Source of the DNA: Ardenticatenaceae bacterium
GTDB taxonomy: Bacteria; Chloroflexota; Anaerolineae; Promineifilales; Promineifilaceae
Assembly (NCBI GenBank): GCA_020634415.1
Contig: JACKBT010000024.1
Coordinates: 11,708-75,707 of the forward strand
Reading direction: 5' to 3'
Length of the DNA: 64,000 nt
The translations under genes and the position numbers were made by a program. Positions within the stretch are counted from its first letter, which is position 1. The number at the start of each line of letters is the position of its first letter. Positions 24,914 to 34,126 of this stretch are shown here, piece after piece. The notes beneath the pieces are model-generated. The model ran no database searches. It was not told the origin of the DNA and saw nothing but the letters and a program-made list of their open reading frames with translations.

Positions 24914-26452
24914 TTATTCAGTTGTTGTAATATCCATCTGAATACGGGCGGGCAAATAAGGCACACGATCAAACCAGATAGGCCAGACCTGGATGACAGG
25001 CACATCGCGTAGGGGCAGGCTTTGGTAAAGGTAGGCGGCGGCGATGTCAGGGGGTTGGCCGTTAATGGCAGCCAGGGGGGCGGCCAGGGCTAAATCGGCG
25101 GCAACCTGGGCTGTGCCCAACATCTCGAAGGTGATACGGCCGTCTTCGGCCACACCCAACACCTCGCCATTTTCAAACTGGATGCTGTTGGGGACGAGGG
25201 TGAAGCTATCGGGCACTTGCTCGGCTAAGGCATCGAAGATTAGGCCAGAAGCGTCGGTGGTGTTAACGGCCGTTCCCGCCATCTCCACCCGCATTTCCAA
25301 CGACAACAGCGTCGTCTGTTCGCCCACAAAATGGGAATAGGTTTCGTTAAACACTTGCCCCACCCGCAGCGAATCCACTGCCAAAAACTCACCGGCCGTT
25401 AACTGCGCCTCCATCTCCGATTGCGCCACCGCCTGGATAAACTGCAGCACCTGCGCCCGCAGCCGCACCTGATCCTCCGCCGCCACGACTTGCGCTTCAC
25501 GCACCGCGCCGCCCTCCATATCTGCTAAATTTATCACCTCTAACTGGAAAGCCAACGCCCCTTCAATCTGGTTCACCAAATTGGCGGGCACATTGCCCTG
25601 CACTCCTGGCTCAATGGCGATGACCTCCACGTCGGCCGTGCCGCCCACCACATCGGGCACAGTTACCGCGCCAGTGGTCTGAAAAATCACGTTGCTGCCA
25701 TCCGAAGTGCGGACTCGTGTGCCGACAGGCACTTCCACCTCTTGCGCCACCTGATTGATGAAGGTGACTGTGCCTCGCGCTGGGGAATTGGGTACAGTGG
25801 CCGCGCCTGTCGTCGCCACATCGGCCTGCCATGTCTCCACCACCACCAACACCCGCCCTGGCACGGAGGCCCCACTGGCTTCTGTTAGTGAGGGGTCGGC
25901 GACGATTTGCCGCGCTACTTGCAGGGTTTGTACGTTGGGGTGGAGGGTGATGGTTGCGCCGGGGACGGCGTAGGTGAAGCCGACGAAGAGGAGGGCAAGG
26001 GTGAGGAAGAAGATGAGGATGGCGGCATAACGCAGCAGCCAGCGCCGCCATTGTGCGGCCGGGGTGAGGCGGCGGTGCATCTCCTGGCGGTCGCCCAGAT
26101 CTAATTGGCGGGGTGGTTTGCGCCAGCCGCCCACGGTGGGCAGCCCGACGGTTTCGCGCCGTCGTTTGCCGCGCCACCAGCCGAGGCGGCTGTTGGCAGC
26201 GGATTCGGCGCTGGCGAAGGTGGGGAAGCCCAATGCTTTGGCCTGATCGCTGAGGTCGGGATCGGCCGTTACTAAGCCCACTTCTAAACGCAAACCATCG
26301 GCATGACGACGCAGCCGCACCAAGTCTAGCCCCTCGCGCAAGACGCTGCCCCGCTCTGGCAGCACCAGCAATAGCTGTTGTTCCTCGTGCCAGTCCAAGC
26401 GGTCGTTAATGGAGACAATGTCGTCTTCGGGGCTTAGGTGGATGATTTGCAT
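24914..26452 (-). CDS. Baseplate J/gp47-like membrane-anchored protein
   Basis: A 512-residue protein. Residues 1-60 form a small soluble domain; a membrane helix lies at about 142-162 (RYAAILIFFLTLALLFVGFT). The C-terminal part resembles the baseplate J/gp47 family, with the core GTVTFINQVAQEVEVPVGTR and GVQGNVPANLVNQIEG. Such chromosomal baseplate-J proteins occur in Chloroflexota outside phages; their role is not established. No tail or phage genes are nearby, so it is not a prophage remnant by context. Confidence 0.78.
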   Translation of the reverse strand: MQIIHLSPEDDIVSINDRLDWHEEQQLLLVLPERGSVLREGLDLVRLRRHADGLRLEVGLVTADPDLSDQAKALGFPTFASAESAANSRLGWWRGKRRRETVGLPTVGGWRKPPRQLDLGDRQEMHRRLTPAAQWRRWLLRYAAILIFFLTLALLFVGFTYAVPGATITLHPNVQTLQVARQIVADPSLTEASGASVPGRVLVVVETWQADVATTGAATVPNSPARGTVTFINQVAQEVEVPVGTRVRTSDGSNVIFQTTGAVTVPDVVGGTADVEVIAIEPGVQGNVPANLVNQIEGALAFQLEVINLADMEGGAVREAQVVAAEDQVRLRAQVLQFIQAVAQSEMEAQLTAGEFLAVDSLRVGQVFNETYSHFVGEQTTLLSLEMRVEMAGTAVNTTDASGLIFDALAEQVPDSFTLVPNSIQFENGEVLGVAEDGRITFEMLGTAQVAADLALAAPLAAINGQPPDIAAAYLYQSLPLRDVPVIQVWPIWFDRVPYLPARIQMDITTTE

Positions 26453-26622
26453 AGAGAGCCAATTATCAACGGCTGGATGGCGATATGCAAACGATCATGT
26501 TCTGGACGGCGGATGGTGTAACTATAAACAGCAGGTCGCCAATGAGCTGTTACCAGGACTGGCAGTTCTGAGGCAGGCATGATGGCAATTTCTAATAGAT
26601 GCGGGTTGCCAGTGCGTGGCAT
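26434..26622 (-). CDS. Small uncharacterised ORF
   Basis: Possible 62-residue protein between carD and the baseplate-J-like gene, overlapping the latter's start by 19 bases and starting nine bases after the carD stop. It contains ELPVLVTAHWRPAVYSYTIR. Gene-like spacing is the main support; no family recognised and no Shine-Dalgarno is obvious. Confidence 0.3.
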   Translation of the reverse strand: MPRTGNPHLLEIAIMPASELPVLVTAHWRPAVYSYTIRRPEHDRLHIAIQPLIIGSLCKSST

Positions 26623-26631
26623 CTAGTCGGG

Positions 26632-27156
26632 TTAGTTATCGGATGTGGCTTTTTCACGGCCGCGTTGGAGATGCTCCAGCAGTTTTTCTTCCGCTTCTTC
26701 CAGCGTCATACCCATACAAATGGCCCATTCACCCACAAAACGGTTGGTGATGCGGCGCATGGCATCGGTTTCTGTTTGGGAAAGGGCGCCGCGTTCTTTT
26801 TGCCGTGCCCACAAATCGCGCAGAAGCCGGGCCAGTTCGATGGGTGAATTTTGGGCACGCACGTCGGCAATGCGCTTGCTGCGTTGGTTGAGATGGTCGG
26901 CCATGGGGTGGGGTGGGCGTTCTAAAATGGCGAGTGCTTTTTGGAACTCTTCGGGGGAGGTGAGGGAACGGGCATCGTCGGCTAGTTTGTCTGTGGGTAT
27001 CCAGATGTGGCTGTTGGTGGCTTTGATGATTAAGTGGTAATAGGGTGTTTCTTCCCCGCTGATGGTTCTGGTCTCTATGCCTTGAATTTGGCCTACGCCG
27101 TATGATTGGTGTACGACCCATGCTCCTGTGGCGAAAGTATTTGTTTGTTTTTGCAT
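26632..27156 (-). CDS. CarD-like transcription regulator
   Basis: CarD/CdnL-family RNA polymerase-binding protein that stabilises promoter open complexes, often at rRNA genes. The 174 residues start with a Tudor-like RNAP-interaction domain (FATGAWVVHQSYGVGQIQGI, YYHLIIK, IWIPTDKL) and continue as a helical DNA-binding domain (about 75-170). I use the ATG at 27156 with AGGTGA upstream; the longer frame adds 31 residues not typical of the family. Confidence 0.88.
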   Translation of the reverse strand: MQKQTNTFATGAWVVHQSYGVGQIQGIETRTISGEETPYYHLIIKATNSHIWIPTDKLADDARSLTSPEEFQKALAILERPPHPMADHLNQRSKRIADVRAQNSPIELARLLRDLWARQKERGALSQTETDAMRRITNRFVGEWAICMGMTLEEAEEKLLEHLQRGREKATSDN

Positions 27157-27374
27157 AATCACCTGTCTCACGTAGATATCGGCCGTATTCTCCCCCATAC
27201 AGCCACCGTTGCCTGTACCCATCATAAGGGAAGTCAGCCAGGTTTTCAACTTATGCTTTTTTTTAGGGGAAACGAAGCGGAACGGCCGTCTGCGGGCAGC
27301 TCCAACGAATGGGTGATGGACAACGAAGCCTGACTACACTCTGGACACACAAACGCTCGCGCCATAACCAATCT

Positions 27375-27710
27375 CTAGCTCACAATATCGTCCAGGCTGA
27401 CGTTGAGAGCGGTGGCGATGGCTTTGAGGATTTCGGCCGTTCCCGTGCGCTTGCCCGATTCGATTTGGGAGAGGTAGGCTGGGCTGAGATCGGCCGTTTC
27501 CGCCAACTGCTGCTGGGTTAAACTGCGATACTCGCGCCACACTTTAATTGGATTTTCGCCATCCAAAATAGCGTAAACAACGGCAGAAGGAATTAACTCT
27601 TCACCTGCTTCAACGGCCGCTTTAGCCAAATCATAATCACGAATATCTTGCAGCATCATCTTTTCGTCAGGCTGTGGCGGACATCCCGCCGTGTCACTTT
27701 TTTGGGTCAT
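27375..27710 (-). CDS. XRE-family regulator, antitoxin-like
   Basis: A 111-residue DNA-binding protein. Residues 17-50 (LQDIRDYDLAKAAVEAGEEL) match the N-terminal part of HigA/RelB-associated XRE antitoxins, and residues 56-108 hold the helix-turn-helix (YRSLTQQQLAETADLSPAYL, SQIESGKRTG). Such proteins usually pair with a RelE/HigB toxin, but I see no toxin gene on either side, so it may be an orphan antitoxin or solitary regulator. Confidence 0.82.
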   Translation of the reverse strand: MTQKSDTAGCPPQPDEKMMLQDIRDYDLAKAAVEAGEELIPSAVVYAILDGENPIKVWREYRSLTQQQLAETADLSPAYLSQIESGKRTGTAEILKAIATALNVSLDDIVS

Positions 27711-27888
27711 TTACAACCATCCTCCAACTTGTTATGTTGCCAATACAGCCTCCCCATGGTTGCTCATTATGAAGGGGGGAGGTTTTGTTGGGTAACGGCC
27801 GTTGCCAGTTGAGCCTGTAGCGCGATACGGTGAGGACGCCGACCGCACCTCTAAATTTGGAGGACCTGTCCATAGCAGGGTGGAGAAT

Positions 27889-28107
27889 TTATATGTGCTC
27901 TTGAAACGCACCCATTAACATGCCTACAATCGAGCCCACGATGAAGCTAATCATGATGAAAGACGAATAGGTCTCTGTGTTTATATTATCTTGGATCAGA
28001 GGATACAAAGATGAAATAACAAATAGCCCAACAATTGCGCCGAACATTCCTCCTCTTACTGTGCGTACCGGCCAAGTCTTTTTGGGTTTATTTGTATTGT
28101 TTTTCAT
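27889..28107 (-). CDS. Small two-helix membrane protein
   Basis: About 72 residues with two membrane helices separated by a short loop (GMFGAIVGLFVISSLYPLI and ISFIVGSIVGMLMGAF). The GxxxG-like spacing would suit helix packing. GGAG lies six bases before the ATG at 28107; a Met four codons earlier lacks this spacing. No family recognised. Confidence 0.6.
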   Translation of the reverse strand: MKNNTNKPKKTWPVRTVRGGMFGAIVGLFVISSLYPLIQDNINTETYSSFIMISFIVGSIVGMLMGAFQEHI

Positions 28108-28127
28108 TGGTGTCTCCATACTTACCT

Positions 28128-28215
28128 GCTCCGCGCAGGTCTTCCTCCCACGAAAAACCTCGCTGGGCTGTGGTCGGCGTCACGCCGCACTGCCCTGTTC
28201 CCTGTTTTGATAACG
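28128..28215. repeat. Diverged copy of the GCAGGTCTTCCTC repeat
   Basis: Resembles the two longer copies at 47802-47936 and 48074-48208: CAGGTCTTCCTC, then CTCGCTGGG, CTGTGG, CGGCGT and a closing CGGCCG palindrome. More diverged than the other two. Confidence 0.65.
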
Positions 28216-28262
28216 GCCGCTTCCCCACAACCAATTGACTACCAGACTATCAGACTACGTGA

Positions 28263-28823
28263 CTACCCAGCCACCCGCCACGTCGGGAAGTCCCCATCCT
28301 GGCGGAATTGGAGCGAACGGCCGTAACTCACCTCCAGCCCCTCCCCAATCACCCGCGCCCACTCCGCAATCTCCGTCAGCGTGGCAAAGCGATGGACTTT
28401 GTGGTCATACGTCGTAATCTGCAAGAGGCGGCGGTGCTTGGTAAAGCGCAGCCGCTCTTCGGCTATTTGGGCGATGGAGACGAGAGGAATATCCAGTTGG
28501 TAGGCCAACATGGGCGACGTGTAAATCTGGTAAAGGCGATGCACGGCATAAATAGTCATGCCAATGGCCGCCGCCCAGCTAAAGGTTAAAACGGAAGGGC
28601 TGTCGAGGGGCAGGCTCCCGCTCAACGCCCGCACCACAAAGCCAATCGCCAGCCCAATAACCACGATGCTGGGAATGGCCTGCGCAATTTTGTTGTGCTT
28701 CTGCACAAAAGAAAGATTCCGCGCCGTCAACGTCAACACCCCATCCCGCATCTCCTGCTTGTGATCTTTCAACTCAGGTGGTGTCAGGGTGACGATTGTT
28801 TGGAAGAGGATGGGGTCAGACAT
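28263..28823 (-). CDS. Hypothetical two-helix membrane protein
   Basis: A 186-residue protein with two membrane helices (about 50-70 and 80-102) and a C-terminal soluble part that reads like a PH-type domain (RRLLQITTYDHKVHRFATLT). I start at the ATG at 28823; the upstream codons lie in a TTGTCAA repeat. Function unknown. It lies directly downstream of alaS in the same direction and may share its transcript. Confidence 0.62.
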   Translation of the reverse strand: MSDPILFQTIVTLTPPELKDHKQEMRDGVLTLTARNLSFVQKHNKIAQAIPSIVVIGLAIGFVVRALSGSLPLDSPSVLTFSWAAAIGMTIYAVHRLYQIYTSPMLAYQLDIPLVSIAQIAEERLRFTKHRRLLQITTYDHKVHRFATLTEIAEWARVIGEGLEVSYGRSLQFRQDGDFPTWRVAG

Positions 28824-28830
28824 GGAGTAA

Positions 28831-28865
28831 TTGTCAATTGACAATTGTCAATTGTCAATTGTCAA

Positions 28866-28868
<3 letters not shown>
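28831..28868. repeat. TTGTCAA heptamer tandem repeat
   Basis: About five heptamers: TTGTCAA, TTGACAA, TTGTCAA, TTGTCAA, TTGTCAA. The unit is nearly palindromic with its neighbour. It overlaps the alaS stop codon. Confidence 0.9.
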
Positions 28869-31583
<2,715 letters not shown>

Positions 31584-31596
31584 TTTTACTCCTATT

Positions 31597-31671
31597 TGAG
31601 ACCGGGGACTGGAGACTGGAGACAGCCCTTTGCTTACTCAGTCTCCAGTCTCCAATCTCCAGTCCCCCATT
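31597..31671. repeat. Heptamer inverted repeat (GAGACT family)
   Basis: GAGACCG, GGGACTG, GAGACTG, GAGACAG face CAGTCTC, CAGTCTC, CAATCTC, CAGTCCC. It lies between the attenuator terminator and the alaS ribosome-binding site. Confidence 0.88.
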
Positions 31672-31684
31672 TTACCTTGCCAAC

Positions 31685-31720
31685 AAAAAACCGCCAGACG
31701 GTTGAACCAGTCTGGCGGTT
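31685..31720 (-). terminator. Attenuator terminator upstream of alaS
   Basis: On the minus strand AACCGCCAGAC (31720-31710) pairs with GTCTGGCGGTT (31699-31689) and a run of Ts follows. It stands 27 bases after the stop codon of the Ala-rich leader peptide and about 100 bases before alaS. Its 5' arm can also pair with the upstream segment ACCAGTTTGG (31777-31768). Confidence 0.82.
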
Positions 31721-31747
31721 GTGGCTTGTGTGATTTTGCTGTGTGAA

Positions 31748-31825
31748 TCAGGCAACACGGAGCCGCACCAAACTGGTGACAGTGGTAGCGGCGGCGGCGG
31801 CTCGTGTTGAAGGTTGATTCATCAT
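31748..31825 (-). CDS. Ala-rich leader peptide of alaS attenuator
   Basis: A 25-codon frame: Met-Met-Asn-Gln-Pro-Ser-Thr-Arg, then five consecutive Ala codons (GCC four times, GCT), then TTVTSLVRLRVA and TGA. The ATG coincides with the expected transcription start, so translation would be leaderless; no Shine-Dalgarno is present. Ten bases after the last Ala codon, ACCAGTTTGG (31777-31768) can pair over ten bases, one of them G-U, with the 5' arm of the following terminator. A ribosome stalled at the Ala codons would leave that segment free. The design matches amino-acid attenuation in trp or his operons. Confidence 0.7.
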   Translation of the reverse strand: MMNQPSTRAAAAATTVTSLVRLRVA

Positions 31826-31831
31826 GGGGGG

Positions 31832-31860
31832 ATGTTAACAAAGGGGAGGGGGATTGTCAA
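31832..31860 (-). promoter_or_regulatory. Promoter of the alaS leader
   Basis: TTGACA (31860-31855) and TAACAT (31837-31832) are 17 bases apart. Six bases after the -10 box comes the ATG of the leader peptide, so the transcript is predicted to begin at or next to that codon. The -35 box abuts a CGGCCGTT palindrome. Confidence 0.72.
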
Positions 31861-31907
31861 CGGCCGTCCGAAATTGGGTGCGCTTATTTTTTGTGTATGG
31901 ACTCGAA

Positions 31908-31940
31908 AGACTGGAGCAGTTTTCAAAACTGCTCCAGTCT
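31908..31940. repeat. Perfect 16-bp inverted repeat, one-base centre
   Basis: AGACTGGAGCAGTTTT-C-AAAACTGCTCCAGTCT without a mismatch. No T-run follows. Similar perfect palindromes stand at 40230-40276 and within 24746-24787, always in spacers. Confidence 0.9.
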
Positions 31941-31983
31941 AGCCTTACACTAAATCCTGTCACACCCATTCTGTTCATCCTGC

Positions 31984-32012
31984 TTGCATTTATGTCTATC
32001 TGTTATTATAGT
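31984..32012 (+). promoter_or_regulatory. Probable promoter of the EAD-FGE/SIR2/STAND operon
   Basis: TTGCAT (31984-31989) and TATAGT (32007-32012) are 17 bases apart, with the start expected near 32019. GTAC-CGAA-GTAC lies right after the -10 box and might be an operator. Confidence 0.5.
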
Positions 32013-32049
32013 ACCGAAGTACATACATGATAATAAGTCAGGTAAAACC

Positions 32050-33075
32050 ATGTCCGCAGAAAGTAAGAATATCGTTGAACTCATCCGCCTTGCCTTTGAT
32101 GAAGAAGAACTAAAAGAGTTGGTCTATGACCTGGAATTTGATTTTGAAGATTTGCCTGCTTCTTTAGGCAAATCAGGTAAAGTGTTGGAACTGGTTCGGA
32201 TTTTTGAGCAAAACGGCCGTCTGCCCCAACTCGTCACAGCCGCCCGTGAACATCGTCCTCACCTGGAGTGGCCCGACACCAGCCACCCCTTCTCCCCCGC
32301 CGAACTGTACGGCGAATCCACCAAACCCTTCCTCGATCATGAACCTGCCAGAGAGAATATGCTCCTCATCCCGGCTGGCCCCTTCCTCATGGGCAGCCAG
32401 CCCGGTGAAAACATACCCAGCTATGAACAGCCGCAGCACGAAGTAGACTTGCCCGCCTACTATCTGTGCCAATACCCCGTCACCAATGCCCAATATGCAG
32501 AATTTATCAAAGCCACCAAACACCCCAAGCCAGAAAAAGTAGGCTGGTTTGGCCTCAAACCACCGGCCAAAAAGATGGATCATCCGGTGGTGGGGGTAAG
32601 CTGGAATGACGCGCAGGCTTACTGTAAATGGCTGAGTGAACAGACAGGACGGCCGTATCGCCTGCCCACCGAAGCGGAATGGGAAAAAGCCGCACGGGGT
32701 ACAGACGGCCGTCTCTATCCCTGGGGCAATGAATGGGAAGCCAGTCGGTGTAACAGCGAGGGGAGTGAGACAACGGCCGTTACCGCCCATCCCACCGGAG
32801 CCAGCCCCTACGGCTGCCTCGACATGGCCGGCAACGCCAGCGAATGGACAACCACCCTATGGGGCGACAACATCTCCGATTGCACCTACCTCTACCCCTA
32901 TCGGGCCAAAGACGGCCGCGAAAACCTCGAAGCCGAAGGCACCGTCTACCGCATCTTTCGCGGCGGCTCCTACGAAAGCAGCCCCGCTGAACTGCGCTGC
33001 GCGGCTCGCAACTGGTACGTTCCCGACAACAAAGATCGGCGACGCAGCTTCAGGTTAGCCCTCTCCCACTTTTAG
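32050..33075 (+). CDS. Effector-associated domain plus FGE/sulfatase-modifying domain protein
   Basis: A 341-residue protein. Residues about 5-75 resemble an effector-associated domain (EAD; NIVELIRLAFDEEELKELVY, GKSGKVLELVRIFEQNGR), a small helical adaptor known from bacterial counter-invader systems. Residues about 95-340 form a formylglycine-generating-enzyme-like domain (MLLIPAGPFLMGS, HPVVGVSWNDAQAYCKWLS, YRLPTEAEWEKAARG, NASEWT, RIFRGGSY). In such systems this domain is often a non-catalytic recognition module. The ATG at 32050 has AGG upstream. First gene of a three-gene operon; the SIR2-like gene follows after 62 bp. Confidence 0.87.
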   Translation: MSAESKNIVELIRLAFDEEELKELVYDLEFDFEDLPASLGKSGKVLELVRIFEQNGRLPQLVTAAREHRPHLEWPDTSHPFSPAELYGESTKPFLDHEPARENMLLIPAGPFLMGSQPGENIPSYEQPQHEVDLPAYYLCQYPVTNAQYAEFIKATKHPKPEKVGWFGLKPPAKKMDHPVVGVSWNDAQAYCKWLSEQTGRPYRLPTEAEWEKAARGTDGRLYPWGNEWEASRCNSEGSETTAVTAHPTGASPYGCLDMAGNASEWTTTLWGDNISDCTYLYPYRAKDGRENLEAEGTVYRIFRGGSYESSPAELRCAARNWYVPDNKDRRRSFRLALSHF

Positions 33076-33137
33076 CATCACATTTTGAGGAGTAAGCTGT
33101 ATCTGCTCCATCAGTCAACAAATTAGGAACTCCTATC

Positions 33138-34124
33138 ATGGCAAGAAATCAAACAGATTGGCGTACTCTTATTCGGCGTATCAAAAGTGGCAAATTCGTC
33201 CCCATCATCAGCGATAGAGTCTACTTCCCCGGCCCCAACTCCCTCATTCAAGATTGGGCCAAACAGATAAACTACCCCTATCCAGTCAGCCAAAACACAT
33301 CCCTGCCCCAACTGGCCCAATTCCTCAGCGCCACCAGCCGCGATGACCTCACCGCCAAAGAAGACTTCCTCGACTTTTCCAAGCAATACATGCTCGACAC
33401 CTTGCGCGACGAAGCCACCCCCGAACAAGAAAACATCCTCGACATCCTCGAAGACGAAATTTATGACATTACCTTTTCTCAAGCCTGTGCCCGCGCTGGT
33501 TATCCCAAATATAACGATGAATTTGAAAACCCCCTCCGTATTTTGGCCGAACTACCCATCTCCATATACATCACCACCAGCTACTACGACTTCTTAGAAG
33601 TAGCCTTGCGCCAGGCCGGCAAAGAACCCTACTCCGAAATATGTTACTGGTACGACGAACTAGACGACATCCCCTCCATCTTTGAAGACGATCCCGATTT
33701 TGATCCGACCCCCGAAACGCCCTTAGTCTACCATCTGCACGGTACAGATGAGCATCCCTCCTCTCTCGTCCTCACCGAAGATGATTATCTCGACTTCCTC
33801 GTCAAAGTCTCCGAAGACACCGAAGCCATCCCCCGCCGCGTGGCCCAGGCCCTGGTAGACTCTTCCCTCATGCTCACCGGCTTTCGCCTGGAAGATTGGA
33901 ACTTCAAAGTGATTTTTCGCGGCTTAGTCAAAAGCAAGCGCGACAGCCGCCGCCGCCTAAGCATGTCCGTTCAGTTTGACCCCAAAAAATACAAACTGGA
34001 AGACGTAGACATCCGCGATGTACAAGAATATTTGGAACGCTACTTTGGCAAAGCCAACTTTGATATTTATTGGGGAGATACCCTGAGCTTCTTGCAAGAA
34101 CTTTGGGAAAATTGGGAAAGCTAA
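33138..34124 (+). CDS. SIR2-like protein with altered active-site motifs
   Basis: A 328-residue protein with the layout of SIR2_2-type NAD-binding domains used as NADase effectors in antiphage systems. Matching blocks: GKFVPIISDRVY (18-29) where canonical members have a Gly-Ala-Gly loop; YITTSYYDFLEVAL (about 144) where they have Thr-Thr-Asn-Tyr-Asp; YHLHGTDE (about 198-205) with the His; and MLTGFRLEDWNFKVI. The expected Asn is Ser and the Gly loop is ISD, so canonical NADase activity is doubtful. The gene ends two bases before the STAND gene, which suggests coupled translation and one complex. Confidence 0.8.
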   Translation: MARNQTDWRTLIRRIKSGKFVPIISDRVYFPGPNSLIQDWAKQINYPYPVSQNTSLPQLAQFLSATSRDDLTAKEDFLDFSKQYMLDTLRDEATPEQENILDILEDEIYDITFSQACARAGYPKYNDEFENPLRILAELPISIYITTSYYDFLEVALRQAGKEPYSEICYWYDELDDIPSIFEDDPDFDPTPETPLVYHLHGTDEHPSSLVLTEDDYLDFLVKVSEDTEAIPRRVAQALVDSSLMLTGFRLEDWNFKVIFRGLVKSKRDSRRRLSMSVQFDPKKYKLEDVDIRDVQEYLERYFGKANFDIYWGDTLSFLQELWENWES

Positions 34125-34126
34125 GC

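Larger units (their letters stand above)
31861..32049. other. Divergent spacer between alaS leader and immunity operon
   Basis: Holds the perfect palindrome at 31908-31940 and the predicted plus-strand promoter at 31984-32012. No gene seen between the two divergent promoters. Confidence 0.6.

Noticed and set aside
24914..26452. Prophage, because of the baseplate-J-like gene
   Set aside because: No other tail, capsid, terminase or integrase genes nearby; such genes occur alone in chromosomes of this group.
31638..31841. Minus-strand 67-codon frame overlapping the alaS leader
   Set aside because: It reads through the terminator and the heptamer repeat (ends WRLETGD); the Ala-rich frame fits promoter and terminator better.
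31685..31860. T-box riboswitch upstream of alaS
   Set aside because: I see no T-box consensus (AGGGUGGNACCGCG) or Stem I; an Ala-codon leader and simple terminator explain the region.
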